Notes: generated by a model from the letters alone, not told the origin. 23,656 nucleotides of DNA from CAVPDE01 sp964580575 (GCA_964580575.1 CAZOLJ010000069.1:1-23656); one strand, 5' to 3'. Positions 1-8,190 are shown, counted from the stretch's first letter. Translations and numbers: made by a program.

Positions 1-112
1 GCGCAGCACTGTGGAGGGATGCGAGGATTGCGGAAGTTCATAGAGTGCTTATTTTCATGAATCATTGCAAAGACCAACAAGAAAACAGGCCAATGATATC
101 CATGGTCACACC

Positions 113-1519
113 ATGAGCCTACCTCTTGGAAAAAAGCTTGCTTATGCTGCGCCGGCCTTCACTCTGGCGGTGGTAGGCATTCCCGTCTATGTCTATATCC
201 CCAAATTCTACACCGATGTGGTAGGGGTGCACATCGGCATGCTCGGTTTTCTCCTTCTGGCCGTGCGCATTTTCGATGCGGTCACCGACCCCTTTCTCGG
301 CTATATTTCCGACAGGACCCGAACCCCTTTTGGAAGACGGCGGCCTTACATCGCCGTGGGCTCCCTGGCCCTTGCCGTGTCCCTCTATCTCCTGTTCAAT
401 CCTCCGGAGGCATCACCCACCTTCGAGACGTGGTGGTTCGGAATCTGCATCTTCTCCCTTTTCTTTTTCTGGACTGTGGTGGTAGTGCCCTACGAATCTT
501 TGGGCCCGGAACTCACCTTCGACTATAACGAGCGGACGGGGCTCTTCGGCATGAGGGACGGGGCCATGCTTGCAGGGACCCTGGTGGCAGCAAGCTCCCC
601 GATGATCGTAAGCCAGGCACTCGGCCTTCCCCAGGATGCTGAGGGGGAGCGAATCAAGTTCTTCTGGATCGCGGCCGTCTATGGCCCCATGCTCATTTTC
701 TGCTCTTGGTGGTGTGTGCTGTCCATTCAAGAGAGGGCCAGGGAGGAGTACCCATCCAGGCAGGCCTTGCTGCAGGGATTGCGAGCCGTCGCGCGGAACA
801 GGCCGTTCGTCCTGCTCCTGGGCTCTTACACGATTGCCGCCTTTGGGAGCAATCTCCCGGCCACCCTGATCCTCTACTACGTGGAATACGTCCTGGGAAG
901 CAAACTGGCGGACTTCTTCCTGGTCCTCTATTTTGTCACGGGCATCGTGTTTTTGCCCGCGTGGGTTCTGATCGCCCGAAGGATCGGCAAGAAGTGGGCC
1001 TGGATCGCTTCCATGGCGATCAACACCGGCTCCTTTGTGGGGGTGTTTTTTCTAGGGCCCGGGGATGCGACAATCTACGGCATTCTGGTGTTTTTCTCAG
1101 GCATCGGTTTGGGGGCGACTATTGCTCTTCCCTCTGCCATGCAGGCGGACGTGATTGATTACGATGAACTCCTCACCGGAGAGAGAAGGGAAGGGCAGTA
1201 CATCGGCCTTTGGTCGCTCGCAAAAAAGCTTTCCGCAGCATTGGGCGTGGGGCTCTCTCTGGGCATGCTCTCCTATGCGGGATACACGCCCAACGTGGAG
1301 CAGACGGAAACCGTGAGAATGACCCTGAGGGTCCTGTACGCCCTCATCCCATCGCTCTTCAATCTCCTGGGTCTGGGGATCGCCCTGTTCTATCCGATCC
1401 ATCTGAAGGCCCACCAAGAGATCCTGGCGGCCATCCAAAGGAGGCGGGCAGGGGAGACGGTGCAAGACCCTCTCAGCGCCAAAAGAATTCTAGAAGGGAT
1501 AATGCTGGAAAGGCGGTGA
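113..1519 (+). CDS. GPH-family (MFS_2) sodium/proton:solute symporter
   Basis: Twelve-helix inner-membrane transporter of 468 aa, assigned to the glycoside-pentoside-hexuronide:cation symporter family. The family signature is visible near residues 60-85 (DPFLGYISDRTRTPFGRRRPY), and a second typical block, AMQADVIDYDELLTGERREGQ, lies in the C-terminal half. The substrate cannot be read from sequence. Family members move sugars, but homologues in light- or stress-response lipid clusters have no proven substrate. I chose the ATG at 113 because the family's conserved start (LPLGKKLAYAAPAF) follows at once; an in-frame TTG at 65 would add 16 residues, and neither start has a good Shine-Dalgarno. 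It is co-directional with the DUF1295 and methyltransferase genes but separated from them by a 107-bp gap holding a heptanucleotide repeat. Family is confident, role is not. Confidence 0.85.
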   Translation: MSLPLGKKLAYAAPAFTLAVVGIPVYVYIPKFYTDVVGVHIGMLGFLLLAVRIFDAVTDPFLGYISDRTRTPFGRRRPYIAVGSLALAVSLYLLFNPPEASPTFETWWFGICIFSLFFFWTVVVVPYESLGPELTFDYNERTGLFGMRDGAMLAGTLVAASSPMIVSQALGLPQDAEGERIKFFWIAAVYGPMLIFCSWWCVLSIQERAREEYPSRQALLQGLRAVARNRPFVLLLGSYTIAAFGSNLPATLILYYVEYVLGSKLADFFLVLYFVTGIVFLPAWVLIARRIGKKWAWIASMAINTGSFVGVFFLGPGDATIYGILVFFSGIGLGATIALPSAMQADVIDYDELLTGERREGQYIGLWSLAKKLSAALGVGLSLGMLSYAGYTPNVEQTETVRMTLRVLYALIPSLFNLLGLGIALFYPIHLKAHQEILAAIQRRRAGETVQDPLSAKRILEGIMLERR

Positions 1520-1524
1520 GTTAC

Positions 1525-1580
1525 AGTATGGAGTAGGCAGTAAGCAGTAGGCAGTAGGGAGTAAGGAGTGGTGAATACTG
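1525..1580. repeat. Degenerate heptanucleotide tandem repeat, single-arm copy
   Basis: Eight consecutive 7-bp units of consensus AGTARGS run from 1525: AGTATGG, AGTAGGC, AGTAAGC, AGTAGGC, AGTAGGG, AGTAAGG, AGTGGTG and AATACTG. The same heptad occurs at 3451-3520 and 18841-18924, where both orientations are present and can fold into a hairpin. This copy has only one orientation and sits between two co-directional genes. Confidence 0.85.
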
Positions 1581-1626
1581 CTAACTTATGGCTTTACGGA
1601 CGCAGGTCTTCAATGGAGGAAATCCT

Positions 1627-2421
1627 ATGCCTATGGAATGGTCTCTGCTTCTGTGGAACTTTGTTGCGGTCATGGGCTTCATGACTGCTGTGTGGGCGCT
1701 TAGCGTCGTCATCAAGAACGCGAGCATTGCCGACACGTTCTGGGGACTGGGATTTGTGCTGGCAGCCTGGATCACCTTTCTCGGGGCAGAGGGGTACTTG
1801 GGCCGCAGGCTGCTCATCACCCTTTTGGTGACGGCGTGGGGACTGAGACTCGCGTTGCACATCGGGATCCGGAGTTGGGACAAAGGCGAGGATCGCCGCT
1901 ATCAGGCCTGGCGGCGCCAATATGGAGAGCGGTTCTGGTGGGTCAGCCTTTTCACGGTTTTCCTTCTTCAGGGAATGCTCCTGTGGGTGATTTCCCTGGT
2001 CGCCCAAGTGGGCCAGTGGTCCCCGAGGCCGGACCGGTTCATCTGGCTCGACTGGGCGGGTCTTGTTCTTTGGGCGGTCGGGTTCTTTTTTGAAGCGGTG
2101 GGGGACTACCAACTGGCCCTCTTTAAGAAGAATCCGGCCAACAAGGGGAAAGCGATGGCTAAGGGCCTCTGGCGCTACACGCGGCACCCCAATTACTTCG
2201 GGGAATGCCTCATGTGGTGGGGCATCTTCCTTGTCACTCTGGCCACGCCCGGTTCTGTCTGGGCGATTGTCAGCCCTCTGACTATCTCGTTTCTGCTCCT
2301 GAAGGTCTCCGGAGTTACCCTTCTTGAAAAGACTATTGTGGAGACGAGACCGGAGTACCGGGCTTACCAGGAGAGGACGAGCGCGTTTATCCCCTGGTTT
2401 CCGAAAAGGGGGAAATCGTGA
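1627..2421 (+). CDS. DUF1295 family membrane protein (steroid 5-alpha-reductase-like fold)
   Basis: Integral membrane protein of 264 aa with six to seven hydrophobic segments. Residues 181-193 (LWRYTRHPNYFGE) form the cofactor-site motif shared by DUF1295, steroid 5-alpha-reductases and isoprenylcysteine methyltransferases, where it binds NADPH or SAM. The ATG at 1627 is chosen because GGAGG lies just upstream at about 1615-1619; an upstream ATG at 1588 lacks this. The stop codon overlaps the next gene's GTG start (GTGA), so the two are translationally coupled and probably act on the same lipid. The exact reaction is unknown. Reduction of a double bond in a lipid or modification of an acyl chain are both possible, and this is inference from fold and context. 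Confidence 0.85.
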   Translation: MPMEWSLLLWNFVAVMGFMTAVWALSVVIKNASIADTFWGLGFVLAAWITFLGAEGYLGRRLLITLLVTAWGLRLALHIGIRSWDKGEDRRYQAWRRQYGERFWWVSLFTVFLLQGMLLWVISLVAQVGQWSPRPDRFIWLDWAGLVLWAVGFFFEAVGDYQLALFKKNPANKGKAMAKGLWRYTRHPNYFGECLMWWGIFLVTLATPGSVWAIVSPLTISFLLLKVSGVTLLEKTIVETRPEYRAYQERTSAFIPWFPKRGKS

Positions 2422-3455
2422 AATTCCTCATCGACCTGGCGGAACAGGGCGTGCTCCCGGATGCGCTCATCCGCTTCGGCATCAGGATGTTGGACCGAAG
2501 GAGGTTGGCTGAAGAGGCCCGCAAAGAGGTGGAAGCAGGGGAAAATGGCGTGTGCCGGTTCATTCAGACCCTGCGCGAAAGCCCCATTGCCCTGGAAGTG
2601 GAAAAACCCAAAGAGCAGCATTACGAGATCCCGTCCGCCTTTTTCCAGAGGGTCCTGGGAAAGCGCATGAAGTACAGCTCCTGCTATTGGCCCCTGTCCG
2701 TGAAGAACCTGGACGAGGCCGAGGAGGCGATGCTTGGGCTTACCTGTGAGAGGGCGCAGGTGGAGGACGGCATGGAGGTGCTTGATCTCGGGTGCGGGTG
2801 GGGATCCCTTTCCTTCTGGATAGCCAAGAAGTACCCCAGTTGCCGCGTCCTGGCCGTATCCAATTCGGTTCCCCAGGGGGAGTTCATCAGGGCCAGGGCC
2901 CGCGATCTCTCACCCAGCAATGTGGAGGTGATGACCGCTGACATGAACCGGTTTGACACGGGCCGCCGGTTCGACCGCATCCTCTCCGTGGAGATGTTCG
3001 AGCACATGCGGAACTGGGAAAAACTTCTTGAGAGGATCAGTGGATGGATGAAGAGAGACGGCAAGCTTTTCATTCACATTTTCACCCACCGTCGTTTCTC
3101 TTACCTTTTTGAAACCGGCGGGGCGGACAACTGGATGGGCCGCTATTTTTTCACTGCCGGCCTGATGCCTTCGGACGACCTGCTCCCCTGTTTCCAAGAT
3201 CATCTGGTTCTGGAGGAGCACTGGCGGGTGAGCGGCATACACTACCGGAAGACAGCCGAGGCATGGCTCCGCCGAATTGACTCGGGGGCAGAGGAAGTCA
3301 GGACCCTTTTCAAAGAAGTTTATGGTGCTGCCGAGGCCCGGAAGTGGTTTCAGCGGTGGCGCATCTTCTTCATGGCCTGCGCGGAACTCTGGGGGTTCCG
3401 GGGCGGAAAGGAGTGGATCGTTTCCCACTATCGCTTGAGGAAGAGATTTGAGTAG
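2418..3455 (+). CDS. CFA-synthase/coclaurine N-methyltransferase-like SAM methyltransferase
   Basis: SAM-dependent methyltransferase of 345 aa in the cyclopropane-fatty-acid-synthase superfamily. SAM motif I is VLDLGCGWGS at residues 121-130, a post-I segment LAVSNS lies at 145-150, and EMFEHMRNW spans 192-200. The layout (HYEIPSAFF at 68-76, KYSSCYW at 85-91) matches coclaurine-N-methyltransferase-like members more than true CFA synthases; the second CFA-type gene at 3535-4815 is the classical form. The start is GTG at 2418, overlapping the DUF1295 stop, with AAGGGGG six bases upstream. The stop codon lies inside a heptanucleotide repeat. It probably methylates an acyl chain or a lipid headgroup. 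The substrate is unknown, and assignment to furan or branched fatty acid chemistry is inference from neighbours. Confidence 0.85.
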   Translation: MKFLIDLAEQGVLPDALIRFGIRMLDRRRLAEEARKEVEAGENGVCRFIQTLRESPIALEVEKPKEQHYEIPSAFFQRVLGKRMKYSSCYWPLSVKNLDEAEEAMLGLTCERAQVEDGMEVLDLGCGWGSLSFWIAKKYPSCRVLAVSNSVPQGEFIRARARDLSPSNVEVMTADMNRFDTGRRFDRILSVEMFEHMRNWEKLLERISGWMKRDGKLFIHIFTHRRFSYLFETGGADNWMGRYFFTAGLMPSDDLLPCFQDHLVLEEHWRVSGIHYRKTAEAWLRRIDSGAEEVRTLFKEVYGAAEARKWFQRWRIFFMACAELWGFRGGKEWIVSHYRLRKRFE

Positions 3456-3520
3456 GCAGTAGGAAGTAAGCATTATGTAGTCGTCTTTCCTGCATACTCC
3501 TCACTGCCTACTGCCTACTC
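3450..3520. terminator. Heptad-repeat hairpin between convergent genes (probable bidirectional terminator)
   Basis: Heptads AGTAGGC-AGTAGGA-AGTAAGC run forward from 3451, and the complementary series ends at 3520. A perfect 14-bp stem can form between 3450-3463 and 3507-3520. It lies exactly between the 3' ends of two convergent genes and begins over the stop codon of the upstream one. There is no strong T-tract, so termination is inferred from position and structure. Confidence 0.6.
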
Positions 3521-3534
3521 TTTGGACGCCTGCA

Positions 3535-4815
3535 TCAGGAGAGAGACGGCAAAGGAGATTGGCCCCTCCAGAGGGGCTTGGCTAGGAGCATCTGCACGTC
3601 GCCCAAGTAGCGCTCCCGGAATCCTGCCTCACAGTAGCAGAGATAGAATTCCCACATGCGGACAAAGGTCTCCGAGTACCCAAGGGCTCGCACCTGCTGG
3701 ATGTTGTCAAAAAAGCGCTCCCGCCAGGTTCTGAGCGTCCGGGCATAATGGGGCGTGATGTCTTCCAGGTGGACGAGACGCAGATCCGTGGCCGAGGCAA
3801 CGGCGTCCCCCATGGCTGTCACAGAGGGGATGCAGCTTCCGGGGAAGATGTAGCGCTTGATGAAGTCCACTTCCTTTTTGTGCTTTTCAAAAACGTGGTC
3901 CGCAATGGTGATGGCCTGGAGAGACATCACCCCCCGCTCCGTCAGAAGGTTGCTGCAGGAGCGGAAAAAAGTCTCCAGATAGTGATGGCCCACGGCTTCG
4001 ATCATCTCGATGGAGACCAGCTTGTCGAATCGGCCTTTCAAGTCCCGATAATCCTTGAAGAGCACCTGCACCCTGTCACCCACTCCGGCGCTGCGGATCC
4101 TCTCGAGCGCGAGATCATGCTGTGCCCTGGAAATGGTGGTGGTCGTCACTTGGCACCCGCAGCAGCGGGCCGCATGGATTGCAAACCCTCCCCAGCCGGT
4201 GCCGATCTCCAGCACGTGGTCTTTATCGGAAAGCCGAAGTTTCTTGCAGATGCGATCGTATTTTGCCACCGAAGCCTCCTGGATTGAGCTTTCGGGCCGC
4301 TCGAAAATAGCGCACGAGTAAGTCATGGTTTCATCCAGGAACACGGCGTAGAAGTCATTGCCCAGGTCATAGTGGGCGGCGATGTTGATGCGGCTGCCCT
4401 TTCTGGAATCCTTGTGCAGGAAGTGATATGCCTTATAAAGAGGCGCCTTCAGCCTTGAGAGGCCCCTATCGAGACCCTCGAAAACCCTCTGGTTCAGGAG
4501 AATGATCCTGAGGAGGACCGTCAGGTCATCCGAGGACCAGTGACCGGCCATGTAAGCCTCGCCGGCGCCGATGCTGCCCCCGAAAAGGACCTGGCTGTAG
4601 AAGCGGGGGTGAAGGACCGTGAGCGAGGCATGGAGGTCGCACGCTCCAGACCTTCGGCCAAAGACATGCTGCTCCTCCCCGTCGCTCACAAGGATCTCTC
4701 CAAAATGAATCTTCTGAAGCAGGGCAAGGAGAGTCCGCTTTGCCCATTCATCCAACTTCGTGAGCAGAGTCGATTGCGTCATGGGCCTTTCCGCAGGAAG
4801 GATAGACTCGCTCAT
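3535..4815 (-). CDS. cfa: Cyclopropane-fatty-acyl-phospholipid synthase (or CFA-type fatty acid methyltransferase)
   Basis: Protein of 426 aa acting at the membrane surface on unsaturated phospholipid acyl chains, using SAM. SAM motif I is VLEIGTGWGG at 201-210. Active-site residues typical of CFA synthases are visible: HYDLGNDFY at 148-156, the Cys of TMTYSC at 168, EMIEAVGHHYLE at 270-281, and the Tyr in FIKRYIFPG at 322. These correspond to the bicarbonate-binding Cys, Glu, His and Tyr known for the E. coli enzyme. The ATG overlaps the stop of DUF1365 (ATGA), with AAGGAGAG just upstream. It is the last gene of a minus-strand unit with DUF1365 and the FAD oxidoreductase. In such clusters homologues may transfer a methyl rather than make a ring, so the product could be cyclopropane, methylated or furan-precursor fatty acids. 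Confidence 0.9.
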   Translation of the reverse strand: MSESILPAERPMTQSTLLTKLDEWAKRTLLALLQKIHFGEILVSDGEEQHVFGRRSGACDLHASLTVLHPRFYSQVLFGGSIGAGEAYMAGHWSSDDLTVLLRIILLNQRVFEGLDRGLSRLKAPLYKAYHFLHKDSRKGSRINIAAHYDLGNDFYAVFLDETMTYSCAIFERPESSIQEASVAKYDRICKKLRLSDKDHVLEIGTGWGGFAIHAARCCGCQVTTTTISRAQHDLALERIRSAGVGDRVQVLFKDYRDLKGRFDKLVSIEMIEAVGHHYLETFFRSCSNLLTERGVMSLQAITIADHVFEKHKKEVDFIKRYIFPGSCIPSVTAMGDAVASATDLRLVHLEDITPHYARTLRTWRERFFDNIQQVRALGYSETFVRMWEFYLCYCEAGFRERYLGDVQMLLAKPLWRGQSPLPSLS

Positions 4816-5579
4816 GGTTCTCTCCTTTTTGCCGGATGAACGTGCAGGGGGGCGCCTTTGAAGATGAGCCGCAGGGCCTGCCAGTAGATCATGGTCACGA
4901 TCTTGACCGTCATCAGGGGGTAGAGGAGAAGACTGCGGGCAAGGGCTGAACCGGATATCTCCCTACGCCGAAGAGACAGGGTCGCATCGAAGCGCCGTTT
5001 CCCCTCTTGGGTCATGTTGACGAAGTGCACTTGAAAGGTTTCACCCGGCACCCTGAACCTCCAGTCATAGTGAATCTCCATTTCCATGAAGGGAGAGACG
5101 TGGAAGGCCTTTGAAAAACGGTAGCGTCTCCAGTCCGGGCTGGGGTGCTCGTTCAAGGCGTCGTCCAGCACATAGCAGTGCTCCTCACCCCAGGGGGTGT
5201 TGTGGACCTCCGCGACAATGGTTTCCACACGACGGTCTTCCTGATCATAACAGAAGTAAAAGCTCACTGGATTGAAGCAGTGACCGAAATACCGGAAATG
5301 GGTCAAAAGTCTTATTGGACCTGCAGGGCGCTTGCCCGTCTCTTTCTCGACTAAATCCCGTACGGCGCGGTCTAAGGGGGCCAGAGGATTTCCGAGATGG
5401 TCCCTCCTCCGCAGATAGGCGAGATTGACTTCCCGGCTCGACCAGAACCATCGGCCTGCAAAGAGCGCAGGGAGTTCCGAGAGATCCACATACATGAGAA
5501 AAAGGCGGTAATGAAAGGAGTTTTGAACCGGGCTGAAGCGACGGTGCCGGACCTTTCCCTCGTAGATAGCGCTGTACAT
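4812..5579 (-). CDS. DUF1365 family protein
   Basis: Protein of 255 aa of the DUF1365 family, recognised from the start MYSAIYEGKVRHRRFSP, the central FNPVSFYFCYD block and the WGEEHCYVLD block. The ATG at 5579 follows the upstream stop codon by one base. An upstream in-frame TTG at 5597 would overlap the FAD oxidoreductase and is less likely. It is tightly coupled on both sides (TGA-T-ATG before, ATGA after), so it almost certainly works with the FAD oxidoreductase and the CFA enzyme. Members of this family sit in singlet-oxygen and light-induced loci and in furan fatty acid loci of alphaproteobacteria. The biochemical reaction is not evident from sequence. Confidence 0.9.
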   Translation of the reverse strand: MYSAIYEGKVRHRRFSPVQNSFHYRLFLMYVDLSELPALFAGRWFWSSREVNLAYLRRRDHLGNPLAPLDRAVRDLVEKETGKRPAGPIRLLTHFRYFGHCFNPVSFYFCYDQEDRRVETIVAEVHNTPWGEEHCYVLDDALNEHPSPDWRRYRFSKAFHVSPFMEMEIHYDWRFRVPGETFQVHFVNMTQEGKRRFDATLSLRRREISGSALARSLLLYPLMTVKIVTMIYWQALRLIFKGAPLHVHPAKRREP

Positions 5580-5580
5580 A

Positions 5581-6463
5581 TCAAAGGCCTTTTCCAAAGT
5601 GCTTGCACACGGCCAGAGCGCTTTTCACCCCGTCCTCGTGAAATCCGTAGCTCCAATAGGCGCCGCAGTAGTAGGTGCGACGGACGCCGCTGATTTCCTC
5701 TCTTCTTTGTTGCGCGGTCCTGCCCGCAGGGGTGTACACCGGATGGCTGTAGAGGAGTTTCCGAAGGGTTTTCCCGGGATCGATCTCAGCCGGCCGGTTC
5801 AGGGTCACGCAGAATTCAACCGGCGCGTCCAGCCCCTGGAGGATGTTCATGTCATAGGTAAGGGCTACGCGTCCGAGGGTCTCACGAGGCACATGATAAT
5901 TCCAGGCGGCCCAGCATTTCCTGTGATGGGGCAAGAGGGTTGCGTCCGTGTGGAGAACTGTCAGGTTTTCCTGGTAGGGAAGCGCNNNNNNNNNNNNNNN
6001 NNNNNNNNNNNNNNNNNNNNNNNNNNNNNNNNNNNNNNNNNNNNNNNNNNNNNNNNNNNNNNNNNNNNNNNNNNNNNNNNNNNNNAAAACGGAAGATGTC
6101 CATGACCATGCGATAGAACGCCGGTCTGAGAAGATTGCGGCGCTGGGCAAAAAGAGTGTCCAGGGAACTTGGGCTGAACTCCAAACCTGTTTGCTCGCAT
6201 TGCAGGCTGAAGCTCATCTGAGAGTTCTTCCAGGGAACGTCAAGGCGACGAAGCAGCTTGACAAAGTTGGGGTAGGTGACCTCGTTGAAGACGATGAAGC
6301 CCGTGTCCACGGCAAAAGTCCTGCCTTGCGCCTCCACGTCGTGGGTGTGGGTATGCCCGCCGATGTAGTCATTCTTTTCGAACACGGTGATGTCGTGGGA
6401 GTCGGACAGAAGGTAGGCGGTCACCATCCCCGAAACGCCTGTTCCGACAATTGCGATCTTCAT
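5581..6463 (-). CDS. FAD/NAD(P)-binding amine-oxidase-like oxidoreductase, interrupted by assembly gap
   Basis: The N-terminal 126 residues begin with a Rossmann nucleotide-binding motif (GTGVSG at 7-12) and a FAD-binding stretch VFEKNDYIGGHTHTHD. The C-terminal 134 residues end with the flavoprotein block YYCGAYWSYGFHEDGVKSAL. Between them is a run of 100 N. Both sides are codon-aligned to the gap edges, so if the gene is intact the true gap is a multiple of three and not 100 bp. Homologues of about 415-430 aa (from memory) imply roughly 450-510 bp missing. Members of this amine-oxidase family act as desaturase- or saturase-like flavoproteins on lipids. It lies directly upstream of DUF1365 and CFA synthase, and its role in modifying phospholipid acyl chains is inference. 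The start ATG is preceded by a weak GGGGG. Confidence 0.85.
5986..6085. other. Assembly gap (100 N)
   Basis: Exactly 100 undetermined bases, the usual placeholder for a gap of unknown size. It falls inside the FAD oxidoreductase gene. The reading frame is not continuous across 100 bases, which confirms that the length is nominal. Confidence 0.98.
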
Positions 6464-6535
6464 GGTCTATACCCCCGGATTCGAGCCTCGGTTTTTGCTA
6501 AACATTCAACATCTGATGGGGCATCCGGATAGGTT

Positions 6536-7039
6536 CTACCCGCCGTTATTTCCACTCCCCTGGTGGGAGGGGTTAGGGGAGGAAGCTGTGCGGATGTAAA
6601 GATCGGAGATCTCTTTCATCCGTTTCCGGTTCACGCCGAAGTCATAATACCCTGCTCTGGAGGCAGAACGGAAGTGAATAACGCCGGCCGAATCATCGAG
6701 CGCAAACTCCACATCATCTACAAAGCGGAAAAGGGCCGAACGGAATTCCACATGGAGGTAGGAGGGGGTGGAGGAGACGATGGTGGCCCGTTTCATGCTG
6801 CGCACAATCTCAAGCAGGCGATCCATGCTTTCCTTGCCTGACTTGAGATACGGCAGCGGAAGCATGGCACGGCCAGGGTCTTTACTCTTGGTGGAGACGC
6901 AGTTGGGGGAATTAGGGCACGGTGCGAGGTCAACCGGCGGCTTACTGCGGCTCTCCTGAGCATGGCCAGCACACGCGACGGCGCTCATCACTATGAGAAA
7001 TAAGGTCACGATTTTAATTCTCCCTTTGAGCATCATCAT
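6536..7039 (-). CDS. DUF1499 family exported protein
   Basis: Protein of 167 aa. A basic start plus a hydrophobic stretch (residues 5-22) ends near AVACAGHAQ, which fits either type I cleavage after AGHA or a weak lipobox at the Cys. The mature part shows the DUF1499 hallmarks CPNSPNCVST at about 41-50, and SRAGYYDFGVNRKRMKEI near the end. The family's function is unknown, but it recurs beside DUF1365, photolyase and CFA genes. The start has three consecutive ATG codons (7031-7039). The last 15 residues (SSPNPSHQGSG and beyond) are encoded by a GC-rich palindromic intergenic repeat, so the C-terminus looks recruited from non-coding DNA. Confidence 0.85.
   Translation of the reverse strand: MMMLKGRIKIVTLFLIVMSAVACAGHAQESRSKPPVDLAPCPNSPNCVSTKSKDPGRAMLPLPYLKSGKESMDRLLEIVRSMKRATIVSSTPSYLHVEFRSALFRFVDDVEFALDDSAGVIHFRSASRAGYYDFGVNRKRMKEISDLYIRTASSPNPSHQGSGNNGG
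6554..6583. repeat. GC-rich palindromic intergenic repeat inside the 3' end of DUF1499
   Basis: The core ACTCCCCTGGTGGGAGGGG is followed by TTAGGGGAGG. It is the same family as the longer copy at 9189-9249, where the inverted CCTCCCC and GGGGAGG arms also occur. Here it is read as coding sequence. Confidence 0.7.
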
Positions 7040-7070
7040 TCATTTTGCTTTCTGCACAACGGTGCAGGCA

Positions 7071-7134
7071 CGAAAAATGGCACAAAGGCACGATGGTTTT
7101 TCTGCTTTGTGCCTTTGTCCCTTTGTGCCTTTCT
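7071..7134. repeat. Inverted repeat of GGCACAAAG units between DUF1499 and ADP-ribosylglycohydrolase
   Basis: The arm GGCACAAAGGCAC at 7079-7091 pairs, with one mismatch, with GTCCCTTTGTGCC at 7117-7129, and a further TTTGTGCCTTT lies between. The segment fills most of the 95-bp space between two co-directional minus-strand genes and could act as an attenuator or mRNA-stabilising hairpin. It may also split the series into two transcripts. Confidence 0.65.
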
Positions 7135-8190
7135 TCATTGCACCGGCCCGCTCAAATCCAGGTCCGGGGGAGGATGGCGGAGGCCCTTGACCCATCGCGC
7201 AGGAAAAGCCTCCAGACCGTTCGCTGCACCGAGGAGAGCTCCGAGCACAGCGCCCCGATGCACATTATCACCGCCCAGATTGGTGTTTGCAACCAATCCC
7301 TGCTCAGGCCGGTTGTGGTATTTCAATGCAAGATAAAGGACCGACGGCACCGAGTCCTCGACGTAACAGGCCGTGCTCAGGCGCCTGCCTACAACCGCTT
7401 CGTCGGGTTCACCAAGCCACTGCAAATAAGGAAAACCATAGAGAGGGTTTTTCTGGTCCCGGATCTGTTGGAGAAGGACCTCACGCAAAGGCTTTCCTGA
7501 GAGCACTTCCAAAAGGAGGTTGACGATAAGCTCGGCAGCCGTTACCATCTTTTGTCCCAAATGGGTAAGGGAGAGGTGCTCGATCGCCGCTTCCCTGGCC
7601 CTCGAAGGGCTATGCCTGTAGAAGAGGACGATTGGCACGAGCCCCACCAAGCCCCCGATGTGCTTCTCCGCGACCCCGCACTGATGGGGCGACTTGCGTT
7701 TCGCGAAGTTGGTGAAAAAGTGGCGGTGGTACTCCTCCACATAAGTGTCGCGATGGGATCCCGGCGTTGTCATGAAGGCGATGTATCGCTTCAGGTAATC
7801 GTCCGAGGAGTATGCCCTGTTGGCATTAAGGGAGTCCATCAGGAGAGTGCAGAGCTTAAGATTTAGAGTATTTTCCCCGGCTTCGAGGAACTGGTGATAA
7901 TGGATGTCTCGTTTTCCCCAGTACTGCGCCTGATCGTGCAGGATATTGCCCTTCTGATTGACAGGATGATAGGAAGATCGCCACAGAATGCTGTCCGGAT
8001 GGGGGTTCTTGGGGGCAAGGTAATCAGTGACCTGACCGTAATCCCTTCGAAGAGCCGAGGTATCGTAATACCAGTGAACGGGCATGGCCAGGGCGTCACC
8101 GATGAAAAGCCCGTAGAGAACTCCCCGGCATCGGGATTCATCCGACAAAGGCTGCGGACGCTCACTTGACAATTTCAATGTCCCCGGCAT
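7135..8190 (-). CDS. ADP-ribosylglycohydrolase-superfamily protein with altered metal-site motifs
   Basis: About 351 aa, related to DraG-type ADP-ribosylglycohydrolases and crystallin J1. The family N-terminal motif is visible as GLFIGDALAMP (about 27-37) and the C-terminal motif as GGDNVHRGAVLGALLGA (about 306-322). In canonical enzymes the latter reads GGDxDTxGA and the middle motif reads xDDT. Here the second Asp and the Thr are Val and His, and the middle motif appears as GENT at 105-108. The usual two-metal site is therefore changed and the activity is uncertain: a different hydrolase or a binding protein. The start is ambiguous. ATGs at 8205 and 8190 both overlap the upstream 60-aa gene, and TTG codons occur nearer its stop. 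The overlap implies co-translation with that gene. Confidence 0.75.
   Translation of the reverse strand: MPGTLKLSSERPQPLSDESRCRGVLYGLFIGDALAMPVHWYYDTSALRRDYGQVTDYLAPKNPHPDSILWRSSYHPVNQKGNILHDQAQYWGKRDIHYHQFLEAGENTLNLKLCTLLMDSLNANRAYSSDDYLKRYIAFMTTPGSHRDTYVEEYHRHFFTNFAKRKSPHQCGVAEKHIGGLVGLVPIVLFYRHSPSRAREAAIEHLSLTHLGQKMVTAAELIVNLLLEVLSGKPLREVLLQQIRDQKNPLYGFPYLQWLGEPDEAVVGRRLSTACYVEDSVPSVLYLALKYHNRPEQGLVANTNLGGDNVHRGAVLGALLGAANGLEAFPARWVKGLRHPPPDLDLSGPVQ

Noticed and set aside
1..112. Coding start upstream of the transporter
   Set aside because: Only very short frames; nothing supported in the first 64 bases, and the TTG at 65 lacks a ribosome site.
1525..1580. CRISPR array
   Set aside because: Units are 7 bp and adjacent, without spacers; no cas genes in the window.
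1594..2187. 197-codon minus-strand open frame
   Set aside because: Antisense shadow of DUF1295 in GC-rich DNA; Pro/Arg-rich and unlike any protein.
3748..4287. 179-codon plus-strand open frame
   Set aside because: Antisense shadow of the CFA synthase gene; no ribosome site and no family resemblance.
7045..7500. 151-codon plus-strand open frame over a repeat
   Set aside because: It runs through the GGCACAAAG repeat and then antisense to the ADP-ribosylglycohydrolase homologue.
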